Assembly (NCBI GenBank): GCA_945907085.1
Contig: CAMDSS010000072.1
Location: 1 to 8,411, forward strand
Origin: Cyanobium sp. NIES-981
GTDB taxonomy: Bacteria; Cyanobacteriota; Cyanobacteriia; PCC-6307; Cyanobiaceae
Direction of reading: 5' to 3'
Length of the DNA: 8,411 nucleotides
Shown: positions 1 to 6,577 of the stretch, piece by piece
How positions within the stretch are numbered: the first letter of the stretch is position 1
Layout of the letters: every line of letters starts with the position of its first letter
Notes under the pieces: generated by a model
Databases searched by the model: none
What the model was told of the DNA's origin: nothing
What the model saw: only the letters and a program-made list of their open reading frames with translations
Position numbers and translations under genes: made by a program

Positions 1-1352
1 ACCAAGCGGCTGCGGGGATGGCTGACATGCACAAACAGATTCAGCTGCTCCTGCACCGGTGGGGTCACCAAATCAACGCTGCCGCCAACCAGCAACACCG
101 GCACATCGAGGCCGGCCAAACCACCGGTGGGCCAAAGCAAACTGCCAAAACCGTTGAAGGCCACGACGCCGAGGATGGGGATCGGCGCAAGGAGGGGGTT
201 CGCAACCGGATCAATGGCAGGGATAGGGCCCCGAGCCGAGCCATCCCCGGTCACCCTGGGCATCTGGCATTGCAGCAACTGGGACAAATTCGCCAGGGGC
301 AAGGTGCCCTTCATTGCCTTACAGCGCCTGGCCACCCCCTGCTCCGGCAGCAGGCCGCTGCCCATGAGGGCCGTCAGGCCCCCGAGGGAATGGCCCATCA
401 AGACAACCCCTAGGCGACCAGTGGGTTCGGGCCCAAGCGATGGCAGGGCCCCATCCTTTTCTGCGGTGAGCACGGCCTGAACATCGGCCAGGCGGAGCGG
501 CACCGCTTCGGCCCCTGGCGGTGGGCTGTAGCCAAGCAAGGAGTCTTGAACAGCCTTGTCGTCACTGCCCGGATGGTCCAAGAGCACCACAGGCCAGCCT
601 TGGCCAGCCAGCTCATCGGCCATCCACCGGAGTTGGGCACTGTTCCCGCCCAGCCCAGGCATCAACAGAATCCAAGGACCTGGCTTCGATTGACGCGACG
701 ACCAAACCTCGAGGGGCAGGGGCGTCGCCCGGTGCGCCACAACCAGATCCACGTGCTGGGGCCTAAGGCGCTCCCCAGCTTTCAGATCAAGGGGAATCGC
801 CCGCCGCAGCGGCAAGGGCAGGGCCCGTAGGGCCCGCAGCGCATCGGCCTGCTGATCCACCTGGCGGCGCCAACGGTCGGCGAAGGCCACCGCCTCGTCC
901 AGGTTGAGGCTGAGCTGGTCCGAGGGCAGGGCGCGCAGCAACTCAAAGGCGGTGACTTGCTTCTGCTGTTGCAAAAGGGTTCGCAAGGTAGAGAGCAACA
1001 GCGGAGCTGTGCTGGTGCCCTGGGCCGTGGTGAGCAGGCTGCCCAGGGCCTCAATCAGGGGCTCACCGGTGCGACTGCGCAGCAACTGAACCCCAAAACT
1101 TGGCTCCTTCAGCAGCGGGGCCTGCAGCAGTCGAGCCAAAGCGCGGCGATCGAGCGGGTCGAGCAGGCTGAACCACACGCCCAGGTCGCCATTGGTGCGA
1201 CCGGGATCGCGGCTCCAGGCCTCCAGTTCCCGCAGATCCACTGGCACCGTGAGTCCGTCAATCTGAAACTGGATCTGCTCCGCCGCCCGCACCGGAGCCC
1301 CAGCCAGCAAACTGGCGAGCAGAGCTCCCATGCAGCGAAAGCGGTTTGACAT
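1..1352 (-). CDS. Exported DUF1400 / alpha-beta hydrolase (3' end off window)
   Basis: I read an uninterrupted frame of 450 codons that continues past the left edge, so the C-terminus is missing. Residues 1-23 look like a secretion signal: basic start (MSNRFR), a hydrophobic LLASLLAG stretch, then VRA before AEQ. Residues about 24-150 resemble the cyanobacterial DUF1400 N-terminal domain (QFQIDGLTVPVDLRELEAW). An alpha/beta hydrolase fold follows: oxyanion-type MPGLGGNS at 231-238, nucleophile elbow MGHSLGG at 319-325 with Ser322, and a plausible catalytic acid Asp427 in GGSVDLVTPP. The catalytic His is probably beyond the edge. The likely role is a periplasmic or lipid-facing esterase/lipase-like enzyme; its substrate is unknown. 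I chose the ATG at 1352 because it supplies the basic signal-peptide start; the ATG at 1331 would remove it. GGAG sits directly against the 1352 ATG, an abnormally short spacing. It diverges from the MFS gene. Family confidence is high; function is only a class. Confidence 0.85.
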   Translation of the reverse strand, partial: MSNRFRCMGALLASLLAGAPVRAAEQIQFQIDGLTVPVDLRELEAWSRDPGRTNGDLGVWFSLLDPLDRRALARLLQAPLLKEPSFGVQLLRSRTGEPLIEALGSLLTTAQGTSTAPLLLSTLRTLLQQQKQVTAFELLRALPSDQLSLNLDEAVAFADRWRRQVDQQADALRALRALPLPLRRAIPLDLKAGERLRPQHVDLVVAHRATPLPLEVWSSRQSKPGPWILLMPGLGGNSAQLRWMADELAGQGWPVVLLDHPGSDDKAVQDSLLGYSPPPGAEAVPLRLADVQAVLTAEKDGALPSLGPEPTGRLGVVLMGHSLGGLTALMGSGLLPEQGVARRCKAMKGTLPLANLSQLLQCQMPRVTGDGSARGPIPAIDPVANPLLAPIPILGVVAFNGFGSLLWPTGGLAGLDVPVLLVGGSVDLVTPPVQEQLNLFVHVSHPRSRL

Positions 1353-1375
1353 CTCCAAAGGCGGGGACCCGAACC

Positions 1376-2581
1376 ATGGGGTGGTGGCTCCAGTTTCCCG
1401 CGGCGCTGCGCGAACTGGCCCTGATCCGCTTGATCGCCTCCGTCGGAGCGGGGGGCGTGCTCTATCTCACCCCCCTGGTCTTCCACCATGCCGCCTTCAG
1501 CGCCCAGGCCGTCACAGCAGGCATCGGCATCGCCGCCCTCGCCGGAACCGTGGGCCGCTTGGCCAGTGGTCTGTTGCTGGATCGGGGCCTGAACTGCTCC
1601 ATGCCCGTGCTGCTTGCGGTCTTGGCAGCCGTGCTGGGTGATGGTCGCCTGCTGGGCGCCCAAACCTTTGATGGTTATGTCATCGGTCAATTGCTGCTGG
1701 GCATTGCCGCTGGTCTCTATTGGCCTGCGATTGAGCTGGCCGTTCCCCTGAGCTGTAACACCGGGCCCAATCCCATTCCCTCCAGCCGGGGCTATGCCCT
1801 GGTGCGCAGTGGTGATGCCGCAGGGGTGGCGTTGGGAGCCCTGATTGGAGCCGTCATGGCAGGCCAAGGTCAACTGCGGGGCATCTATGCCGTGGACATC
1901 ACCTGTGCGGTAGCCGTCGCCCTGTTGCTGATCAGGCGCCCCCTGCCCCAATCCCCCCCCCAGGCCCCAGGAGCCAGCAGTACCGCCATCAGCCAATGGC
2001 TACCGCCCCTGTTGCCGCTCCTGGCGATCACCCTGCTGGCCACAGCCCTACCAGCCTTGATGCAGAGCGCCCTGCCCCTGGATTTGGTGCGCGGCGGGCT
2101 GCACAGGCCTGCCATCAATGTGGGGATGGGAGCCCTTTTAATCGGCCTGCAGCTGAGCCTGTTGGTGCTGATCCAATGGCCCGTTGGCCAAGCCCTCGCC
2201 AAACGACCCGTGGCCTACGGCCTGGGCGTGAGTTTGGTCAGTTTTGCCCTTGGCACGGCCCTGTTGGCGTTTTCAGCCATGAGTCGCCAGGGCATCTGGT
2301 TGGTGATTGGGGCCCAGCTCCCGATCGCCCTCGGAGAAGCCGCCTTCCTACCGATTGCCACAGAAGCAGTCATCGAAATGACCCCCCCTGAGCACCAGGG
2401 GCTTGCCATGGCGCTGTTTTCCCAATGTTTTGCGATCAGCGCCCTGATTGCCCCTGTCTTGGCTGGCCTAGCCCTCGATCAGCAACGCCATGGCGGCGGG
2501 TTCTGGATCAGCATGACCCTGCTCTGCCTGGCGGGCTTCCATGCGGTGAAACGGCTCAGGTCGAGGCCGGAGGCTGCTTAG
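1376..2581 (+). CDS. MFS family transporter
   Basis: This 401-residue protein is almost entirely hydrophobic helices, as expected for a 10-12 helix inner-membrane Major Facilitator Superfamily carrier. A degenerate MFS motif A is visible as GRLASGLLLDR at 60-70, between the second and third helices. The halves are separated by a proline-rich cytoplasmic loop at about 185-205 (RRPLPQSPPQAPG). The second half includes EMTPPEHQGLAMALFSQ at about 334-350, typical of the helix 10-11 region in drug/sugar-type MFS proteins. The substrate cannot be read from sequence. I chose the ATG at 1376 (MGWWLQF); a TTG at 1346 would add 10 polar residues and overlap the divergent hydrolase start. No strong Shine-Dalgarno is seen; GGCGGGG lies upstream. 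The start is 23 bp from the hydrolase start, so the two could share a promoter region. The 3' end overlaps the convergent small gene by 26 bp. Confidence 0.87.
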   Translation: MGWWLQFPAALRELALIRLIASVGAGGVLYLTPLVFHHAAFSAQAVTAGIGIAALAGTVGRLASGLLLDRGLNCSMPVLLAVLAAVLGDGRLLGAQTFDGYVIGQLLLGIAAGLYWPAIELAVPLSCNTGPNPIPSSRGYALVRSGDAAGVALGALIGAVMAGQGQLRGIYAVDITCAVAVALLLIRRPLPQSPPQAPGASSTAISQWLPPLLPLLAITLLATALPALMQSALPLDLVRGGLHRPAINVGMGALLIGLQLSLLVLIQWPVGQALAKRPVAYGLGVSLVSFALGTALLAFSAMSRQGIWLVIGAQLPIALGEAAFLPIATEAVIEMTPPEHQGLAMALFSQCFAISALIAPVLAGLALDQQRHGGGFWISMTLLCLAGFHAVKRLRSRPEAA

Positions 2582-2741
2582 GCACCCAGGCCTCGTGGGG
2601 CAAGGGTTCCGTGCCGTATTCCCAGTCGTCGTAATCGGGATCGTTGCGGATCTTCTTGTGGAGCTCCTTTTGGGCCTCAAAGTCGTGGGCCTTGGCATCA
2701 GGGGCTTCGGGGTCGGGCTGGGAGGAAGGCTGGGCGGTCAT
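2556..2741 (-). CDS. Small acidic hypothetical protein (61 aa)
   Basis: I do not recognise a named family. The frame encodes 61 residues, MTAQPSSQPDPEAP at the start, then a short helix-like basic/acidic stretch FEAQKELHKKIRN, then an aromatic-acidic motif DPDYDDWEYGTEPLP and the tail EAWVPKQPPAST. It is hydrophilic, rich in Asp, Glu and Pro, has no cysteine, no membrane segment and no signal peptide, so it is probably cytosolic and partly disordered. The Asp/Tyr/Trp block does not look like random antisense translation. The start is uncertain: the ATG at 2741 begins the polar protein, while an ATG at 2765 would add MEFFPRAA; neither has a clear Shine-Dalgarno. It lies last in the presumed ychF operon, about 45 bp after the Cys-rich gene (21 bp if 2765 is used), and its last 26 bp run antisense to the MFS 3' end. 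Confidence 0.62.
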   Translation of the reverse strand: MTAQPSSQPDPEAPDAKAHDFEAQKELHKKIRNDPDYDDWEYGTEPLPHEAWVPKQPPAST

Positions 2742-2786
2742 CGCAGCTCTGGGGAAGAACTCCATTCTGAAGCAACTGGCGCCGAT

Positions 2787-2972
2787 TCAGTCGTCGCAAC
2801 AGCTCCAATCGCTAGTGCCGGTGTGCAGCCACTGCCGTTCCCGTTCGGAAAGCTGCAGGTATTGGCCCCCGCAGGTGCAGCCCCCATCGAGGGGCTCGGG
2901 ATAGCGCCGATGGCACAAAAACCAGGCATGCGCCTGGTCAATGGCCTCAGGGGACATGGCCTCAGGTGGCAT
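2787..2972 (-). CDS. Small cysteine-rich hypothetical protein (61 aa)
   Basis: The function is unknown. Five cysteines sit in 61 residues: Cys20 followed by His21 (FLCHRR), Cys32 and Cys34 in a GGCTCGG loop, and Cys58-Cys59 near the end (WSCCDD). C-H, CxC and CC clusters are the usual make-up of a small zinc or Fe-S binding fold, but that is inference. A basic/aromatic segment (YLQLSERERQWLHTG) separates the last two clusters. There is no signal peptide or membrane helix. The ATG at 2972 has a good Shine-Dalgarno, AGGAGA, 8 nt upstream; the internal ATG at 2957 has none as good. It lies 28 bp after the ychF stop on the same strand and is probably cotranscribed with it. Confidence 0.7.
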   Translation of the reverse strand: MPPEAMSPEAIDQAHAWFLCHRRYPEPLDGGCTCGGQYLQLSERERQWLHTGTSDWSCCDD

Positions 2973-2979
2973 GGATAAG

Positions 2980-3010
2980 GTCTCCTGAGACAACGTCCTC
3001 CTAAACGTTG
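2980..3010 (-). promoter_or_regulatory. Paired inverted repeats with Shine-Dalgarno between ychF and the Cys-rich gene
   Basis: Two abutting inverted repeats fill the gap after ychF. The first is CAACGT / ACGTTG at 2991-2996 and 3005-3010 around an 8-nt loop; it includes the ychF stop codon. The second is GTCTC-CT-GAGAC at 2980-2991. Read on the minus strand, the second contains AGGAGA, the apparent ribosome-binding site of the ATG at 2972. The loop of the first holds a perfect AGGAGG (2997-3002), which is too far from 2972 to serve that start. Folding of the second arm could hide the ribosome-binding site, so translational coupling to ychF is a reasonable guess. The symmetry is seen directly; the role is inference. 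Confidence 0.4.
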
Positions 3011-4092
3011 AACAAAAATTCCATGACGTCGCCCTCGTCCACCACGTACTCCTTGCCCTCGGCCCGCAGCCAGCCCTTGGACTTGGCTTCCGCGAGGGAA
3101 CCAGCCTCCACCAGCTGTTGGTAGCCAATGGTTTGGGCGCGAATGAAACCGCGCTCAAAATCGGTGTGGATCACCCCCGCCGCCTGGGGGGCGGTCATGC
3201 CGGCCTTGATGGTCCAAGCCCGGGTTTCCTTCTCTCCGGTGGTGAAGTAGGTGCGCAGACCCAGCAGGGAATAGGTGGCACGAATCAGGCTGCGCAACCC
3301 CCCTTCCGTCACTCCCAAACCGGCCAAGAATTCGGCGCGATCCTCCTCGGGAAGCTCAATCAGCTCGGCTTCGACCTGGGCTGAAATTCGTACGGTTTCT
3401 GCCCCCTCCTGGGCCGCGAGGGCCTTCACCTCCTCCACGTAGGCATTGCCAGAAGCGAGGTCGTCCTCACTCACATTGGTGGCATAGATGATCGGCTTGG
3501 CCGTGAGCAGGCCGAGGGGTTTGACCATGGCGGCCTCCTCCTCACTGATCGCCACACTGCGGGCAGCACCACCCGTCTCCAACACCGCCTGGATGCGCTC
3601 GAGGACGCCATCCTCGGCTTGGGCCTCTTTGCTGGTGCGGGCCTGCTTTTTCAGACGCTCCCGACGCTTCTCAATCTGGGATAAATCGGCCAGGCCCAAT
3701 TCCAAGTTGATCACTTCGGCATCGCGGGCCGGACCCACCGAACCCGAAACGTGAATCACGTCGTCGTTTTCAAAGCAGCGAACCACATGGACAATCGCGT
3801 CGACTTCGCGGATGTTGGCCAGAAACTTGTTGCCCAGGCCTTCGCCCTGGCTGGCCCCTTTCACCAGGCCGGCGATGTCAACAAATTCGACCCGGGTGGC
3901 TATCACCTCCTTCGAACCCGAGAGGGCCGCCAACTGGCCCAGCCGTGGATCGGGCACCGACACCACCCCCGAATTGGGTTCAATGGTGCAAAAGGGATAG
4001 TTGGCAGCTTCGGCCTGGGCATTGGAGACCAGGGCGTTGAAGAGGGTGGATTTGCCCACATTGGGCAGGCCCACAATTCCGGCTTTAAGCAT
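3001..4092 (-). CDS. ychF: Redox-regulated ATPase YchF (OBG-family)
   Basis: YchF is a universally conserved P-loop NTPase of the TRAFAC/OBG class that prefers ATP to GTP, binds ribosomes and is linked to oxidative-stress control and translation. The 363 residues match the usual family length. Visible motifs are the P-loop GLPNVGKST at 8-16, the G3 motif DIAGL at 72-76 followed by VKGASQGEGLGNKFLANIR, and NVSE at 206-209 in place of the NKxD guanine-specificity motif, the hallmark of adenine preference. A helical coiled-coil insertion covers about 133-175 (QIEKRRERLKKQ), and a C-terminal TGS domain spans about 279-362 (TYFTTGEKETRAWTIKAG, HTDFERGFIRA, ending DVMEFLFNV). The ATG at 4092 gives the canonical N-terminus MLKAGIVGLP. 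It appears to head a minus-strand operon with two small unknown genes. It is divergent from the adaptor gene across 104 bp, with no convincing promoter hexamers visible. Confidence 0.97.
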   Translation of the reverse strand: MLKAGIVGLPNVGKSTLFNALVSNAQAEAANYPFCTIEPNSGVVSVPDPRLGQLAALSGSKEVIATRVEFVDIAGLVKGASQGEGLGNKFLANIREVDAIVHVVRCFENDDVIHVSGSVGPARDAEVINLELGLADLSQIEKRRERLKKQARTSKEAQAEDGVLERIQAVLETGGAARSVAISEEEAAMVKPLGLLTAKPIIYATNVSEDDLASGNAYVEEVKALAAQEGAETVRISAQVEAELIELPEEDRAEFLAGLGVTEGGLRSLIRATYSLLGLRTYFTTGEKETRAWTIKAGMTAPQAAGVIHTDFERGFIRAQTIGYQQLVEAGSLAEAKSKGWLRAEGKEYVVDEGDVMEFLFNV

Positions 4093-4196
4093 GGCCAGAA
4101 TCTAGATCGCCCAGGATCCACAAAACTCGCAACACCTGCCATCCACCAGCGAGACTGGGGCTAGCGCCTAACAGGCCAATTCCAAGCAACACCCCC

Positions 4197-5321
4197 TTGA
4201 GCTCCCTCACGAGTTGGCTTCCCCCAAGCCTGCGCCGCCGGCGGGTGCTCGCTGGCGCTGCCGCAGGCTTGGTCCTGGTTGGCGCTGTGGCGATCGGCCA
4301 GCAGAAACGGGGCAACACCACCCGGCAACTGGAGAGCTACACCGTGGTGGCTGCGGCTGGCAGCCTGCCGGGGGTGGTGAATGCCACCGGGGAACTGGAG
4401 GCGGAAAAACGGGTCAATGTGAGTCCAAAGCGCCAGGGGGTCATCGACGCGCTCTACGTGGAGGAGGGCGATCTGGTGGTCAAGGGCCAACCCCTAGCCC
4501 TGATGGACAGCGGCGATTTGCAGGATCGCTTGAGTGAACTCAACGCCAATTTGCGATCCAGCCAAGCCCAGCTCTCCCGCAGCCGCAGCGAACTGGAGCG
4601 CAACAAAAGCCTCTATCGCCAGCGCGCGATCAGCTTGAGCGACTTCAACACCGTGCGCAGCACCTTCCTGGTGGATCAATCGGCGGTGGAGGCGGCTCGC
4701 CAGCGTCTGGAAGCTCGCAAGGTGGAGAAGCAAGAATTGATCGTGCGGGCCCCATTCAGCGGCGTGATTAGCCAGCGCTATGCGGATCCCGGCTCCTTCG
4801 TGACACCCACCACCACGGCCTCAGCCACGGCCGGGGCAACCAGCTCCTCGATCGTGGAATTGGCCCAGGGCCTTGAGGTGGTGGCCAAGGTTCCCGAAAG
4901 CGACATTGGCCGAATCCGCCTTGGTCAAGCTGCCTCCGTGCGGGTGGATGCCTTCCCCGACCGATCCTTCCCCTCCCGGGTCAAGCGGATCACACCGCGC
5001 GCCATCAAGCTCAACAACGTGACCTCCTTTGACGTGGTGCTCAAGCTGCTGGAGCCCCCCGGGGCCCTGCGCATTGGCATGACCGCCGATGTGGGCTTCC
5101 AAACAGGCCAAATCCAAGCAAAAACCCTGATCCCCACCGTGGCTGTGGTCACCGAAGACGGCCGGCCCGGGGTGCTGCTCGTGGGAGAGGGCAACCAGCC
5201 GACGTTTCAACCGGTGGAGCTGGGGATCAGCAGCGGCAAAAGCACCCAGATCCTCAGCGGATTGACCAGCGGCACCCGGGTGTTTATCGACCTCCCCCCC
5301 TGGGCCAAAAAACGCAAATAG
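4197..5321 (+). CDS. HlyD/MacA-type periplasmic adaptor (efflux membrane fusion protein)
   Basis: Adaptor proteins of this family bridge an inner-membrane pump and an outer-membrane channel. The 374-residue product has a basic N-terminus (SLRRRR) and one membrane anchor at about 17-34, placing the rest in the periplasm. A split lipoyl domain follows: first half about 66-105 (GVIDALYVEEGDLVVKGQPLAL) and second half about 181-203 (LIVRAPFSGVISQRYADPGS). An alpha-helical hairpin lies between, at about 108-178. A beta-barrel covers about 228-300 (VVAKVPESDIGRIRLGQ to IGMTADVGF), and a membrane-proximal domain extends to a basic end, WAKKRK. The TTG at 4197 is the best start I can defend: no in-frame ATG lies near it, no Shine-Dalgarno is visible, and a GTG inside RRRRV would clip the anchor. 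No ABC or RND pump gene is adjacent; the next gene is convergent. MacA/DevB-like is my best subclass guess. Confidence 0.88.
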   Translation: MSSLTSWLPPSLRRRRVLAGAAAGLVLVGAVAIGQQKRGNTTRQLESYTVVAAAGSLPGVVNATGELEAEKRVNVSPKRQGVIDALYVEEGDLVVKGQPLALMDSGDLQDRLSELNANLRSSQAQLSRSRSELERNKSLYRQRAISLSDFNTVRSTFLVDQSAVEAARQRLEARKVEKQELIVRAPFSGVISQRYADPGSFVTPTTTASATAGATSSSIVELAQGLEVVAKVPESDIGRIRLGQAASVRVDAFPDRSFPSRVKRITPRAIKLNNVTSFDVVLKLLEPPGALRIGMTADVGFQTGQIQAKTLIPTVAVVTEDGRPGVLLVGEGNQPTFQPVELGISSGKSTQILSGLTSGTRVFIDLPPWAKKRK

Positions 5322-5328
5322 GGCGTTT
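5307..5328 (-). terminator. Candidate weak intrinsic terminator of wecB
   Basis: On the minus strand, directly overlapping the wecB stop codon, AAACGC (5323-5328) pairs with GCGTTT (5310-5315) around a 7-nt loop. The stem runs into a tract of six T residues (5307-5312 read as complement). That is the order expected of a Rho-independent terminator, but the stem is only 6 bp and half A:T. It lies inside the last codons of the adaptor gene. Confidence 0.3.
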
Positions 5329-6442
5329 AAGCGCGTTGGGCCAAAAAGGCCCGAGCCGCCTGGACGATGCGACCACTGGCCAAACCATCGCCAAAGGGAT
5401 TGTGGGAGCGGGCCATCGCCTCATAGGCCCCCAGATCCTCCAACAAACGACTGGCCTCAGCCACGATGTCGGCCGTATCGGTGCCAATCAACTTGGCCGT
5501 GCCGGCATCCACGGCCTCGGGCCGCTCGGTGGTGCGGCGCAGCACAAGCACGGGTTTGCCAAGGGCGGGCGCTTCTTCCTGGAGGCCACCGGAATCACTC
5601 AGCACCAAGGTGGACCCCCGCATGGCGGCAACCAGTTGGTCGTAGTCGAGGGGCTCGGTGAGGAAGGCCCGGGGATGGTCGCCAAGCAGGGCTTGGAGGG
5701 GCTCCCGCACCGTGGGGTTGCGATGCAGGGGCAGTAACAGGGCGGTATCGGGAAAACGATCCAGCACTTGCCTGAAGCCGCGGCCGATGTCCTGGAGCCG
5801 CTCGCCCCAGTTTTCGCGCCGATGCACGGTGGCCAGGATCACCCGCTGCTGGCCAAAGTCGAGGCCCGGCAAGCTGAAGGGGGGGGCCTTCTCAGCCATC
5901 AGCAGCAGGGCATCAATCACCGTGTTGCCCGTCGTGAGGATCTGACCCACCACCCCAGAAGCCCGCAAATTGGCCGCCGACACAGAGGTCGGCGCAAAGT
6001 GCAACAGGGCCACCTGGGAAATCAGCCGGCGGTTGGCTTCCTCCGGGAAGGGATCAAAGATGTTGTCGGTCCGCAACCCGGCTTCCACGTGCCCCACGGG
6101 GATCTGCTCGTAGAACGCCGCCAAGGCAGAGGCGAAGGCCGTGGTGGTGTCGCCCTGAACCAGCACCAAATCGGGTGGGTGGTCGGCAAAGTCCTGTTTC
6201 AGGCCCGTCAGGGTGGCGCAGGTGACGTGGGTGAGGGTCTGCTTGGGGGCCATCAGGGCCAGGTCCTGATCGGCCGTCAAACCGAACAGGTCCATCACCT
6301 GGCTCACCATTTCCCGGTGCTGGCCGGTGAGCACCACCCGGGTGTGGAAATCTGAGGCCTGCTGAAACGCCAGGATCACTGGAGCCAACTTGATGGCCTC
6401 CGGACGGGTGCCCAGCACGATGGTGACGAGTGGCTTGGGCAC
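5327..6442 (-). CDS. wecB: UDP-N-acetylglucosamine 2-epimerase (non-hydrolysing)
   Basis: This cytosolic enzyme interconverts UDP-GlcNAc and UDP-ManNAc, feeding surface polysaccharide synthesis. The 371 residues are the normal length for the WecB/MnaA family (GT-B-like fold). Active-site positions line up with the E. coli enzyme: Arg13 and Lys18 in GTRPEAIKLAP, Asp98 in QGDTTT, Glu120 in HVEAGLRT, Glu134 in PFPEEANRR, and His208 in VHRREN. The UDP-binding segments LPLHRNP (about 237-243) and LSDSGGLQEEAP (about 281-292) followed by RRTTERPEA are intact, so it should be active. The start is the GTG at 6442, giving MPKPLVTIVLGTRPEA; an in-frame stop lies at 6467-6469 and no ATG intervenes. No clear Shine-Dalgarno is visible. 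The stop is 5 bp from the convergent adaptor stop. It is divergent from pilT, and no other sugar-nucleotide gene is next to it. Confidence 0.96.
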   Translation of the reverse strand: MPKPLVTIVLGTRPEAIKLAPVILAFQQASDFHTRVVLTGQHREMVSQVMDLFGLTADQDLALMAPKQTLTHVTCATLTGLKQDFADHPPDLVLVQGDTTTAFASALAAFYEQIPVGHVEAGLRTDNIFDPFPEEANRRLISQVALLHFAPTSVSAANLRASGVVGQILTTGNTVIDALLLMAEKAPPFSLPGLDFGQQRVILATVHRRENWGERLQDIGRGFRQVLDRFPDTALLLPLHRNPTVREPLQALLGDHPRAFLTEPLDYDQLVAAMRGSTLVLSDSGGLQEEAPALGKPVLVLRRTTERPEAVDAGTAKLIGTDTADIVAEASRLLEDLGAYEAMARSHNPFGDGLASGRIVQAARAFLAQRA

Positions 6443-6508
6443 CGGAGCGCAGCAGACCAGCGGATCCTACGGAGCTTGCGTCATGTTCAAGGCCAAGGGC
6501 TGACATCG

Positions 6509-6534
6509 GACCTCCCCCTGGCGAAGCTGGGGGT
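6509..6534. promoter_or_regulatory. GC-rich stem-loop in the wecB/pilT divergent region
   Basis: CCCCC at 6514-6518 faces GGGGG at 6529-6533 around a 10-nt centre that itself contains GC-GAA-GC. Flanking GAC (6509-6511) and GTC could extend the stem past a bulge. It lies in the 135-bp gap between the wecB start (6442) and the likely pilT start (6578), so it could be a 5' leader structure or an operator. No clear sigma70 -10/-35 pair was found in the gap. Confidence 0.25.
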
Positions 6535-6577
6535 CACAAAGGCCGCGCCCAGGCGGCATCCATGCAGCGCTGCCGCG

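Noticed and set aside
1346..1351. TTGACA, a perfect -35 hexamer, upstream of the MFS gene
   Set aside because: No -10-like hexamer lies 16-18 bp downstream on the plus strand, and the bases are part of the hydrolase N-terminal codons.
1109..1996. Long minus-strand open frame of 295 codons across the hydrolase start and MFS gene
   Set aside because: Its product is a Gly/Gln-rich composition typical of antisense reading of a GC-rich gene, it has no domain, and it overlaps two well supported genes.
2595..2978. Plus-strand open frame of 127 codons with hydrophobic stretches
   Set aside because: It is antisense to the two small minus-strand genes, which have better starts, a Shine-Dalgarno and non-random motifs.
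3751..4164. Plus-strand open frame of 137 codons
   Set aside because: It is antisense to the ychF P-loop region and has no family features.
5338..5352. GGGCC-AAAAA-GGCCC hairpin
   Set aside because: As a terminator it fails: the run of A/T is the loop, not a tract after the stem, and it lies within wecB codons.
5768..6355. Plus-strand open frame of 195 codons
   Set aside because: It is antisense to wecB, which has every catalytic motif. The predicted product is His/Gln/Gly-rich with no recognisable fold.
6476..6577. In-frame TTG extension of pilT by 34 codons
   Set aside because: The extra residues show no PilT similarity or Shine-Dalgarno, and the region is better explained as the wecB/pilT leader.
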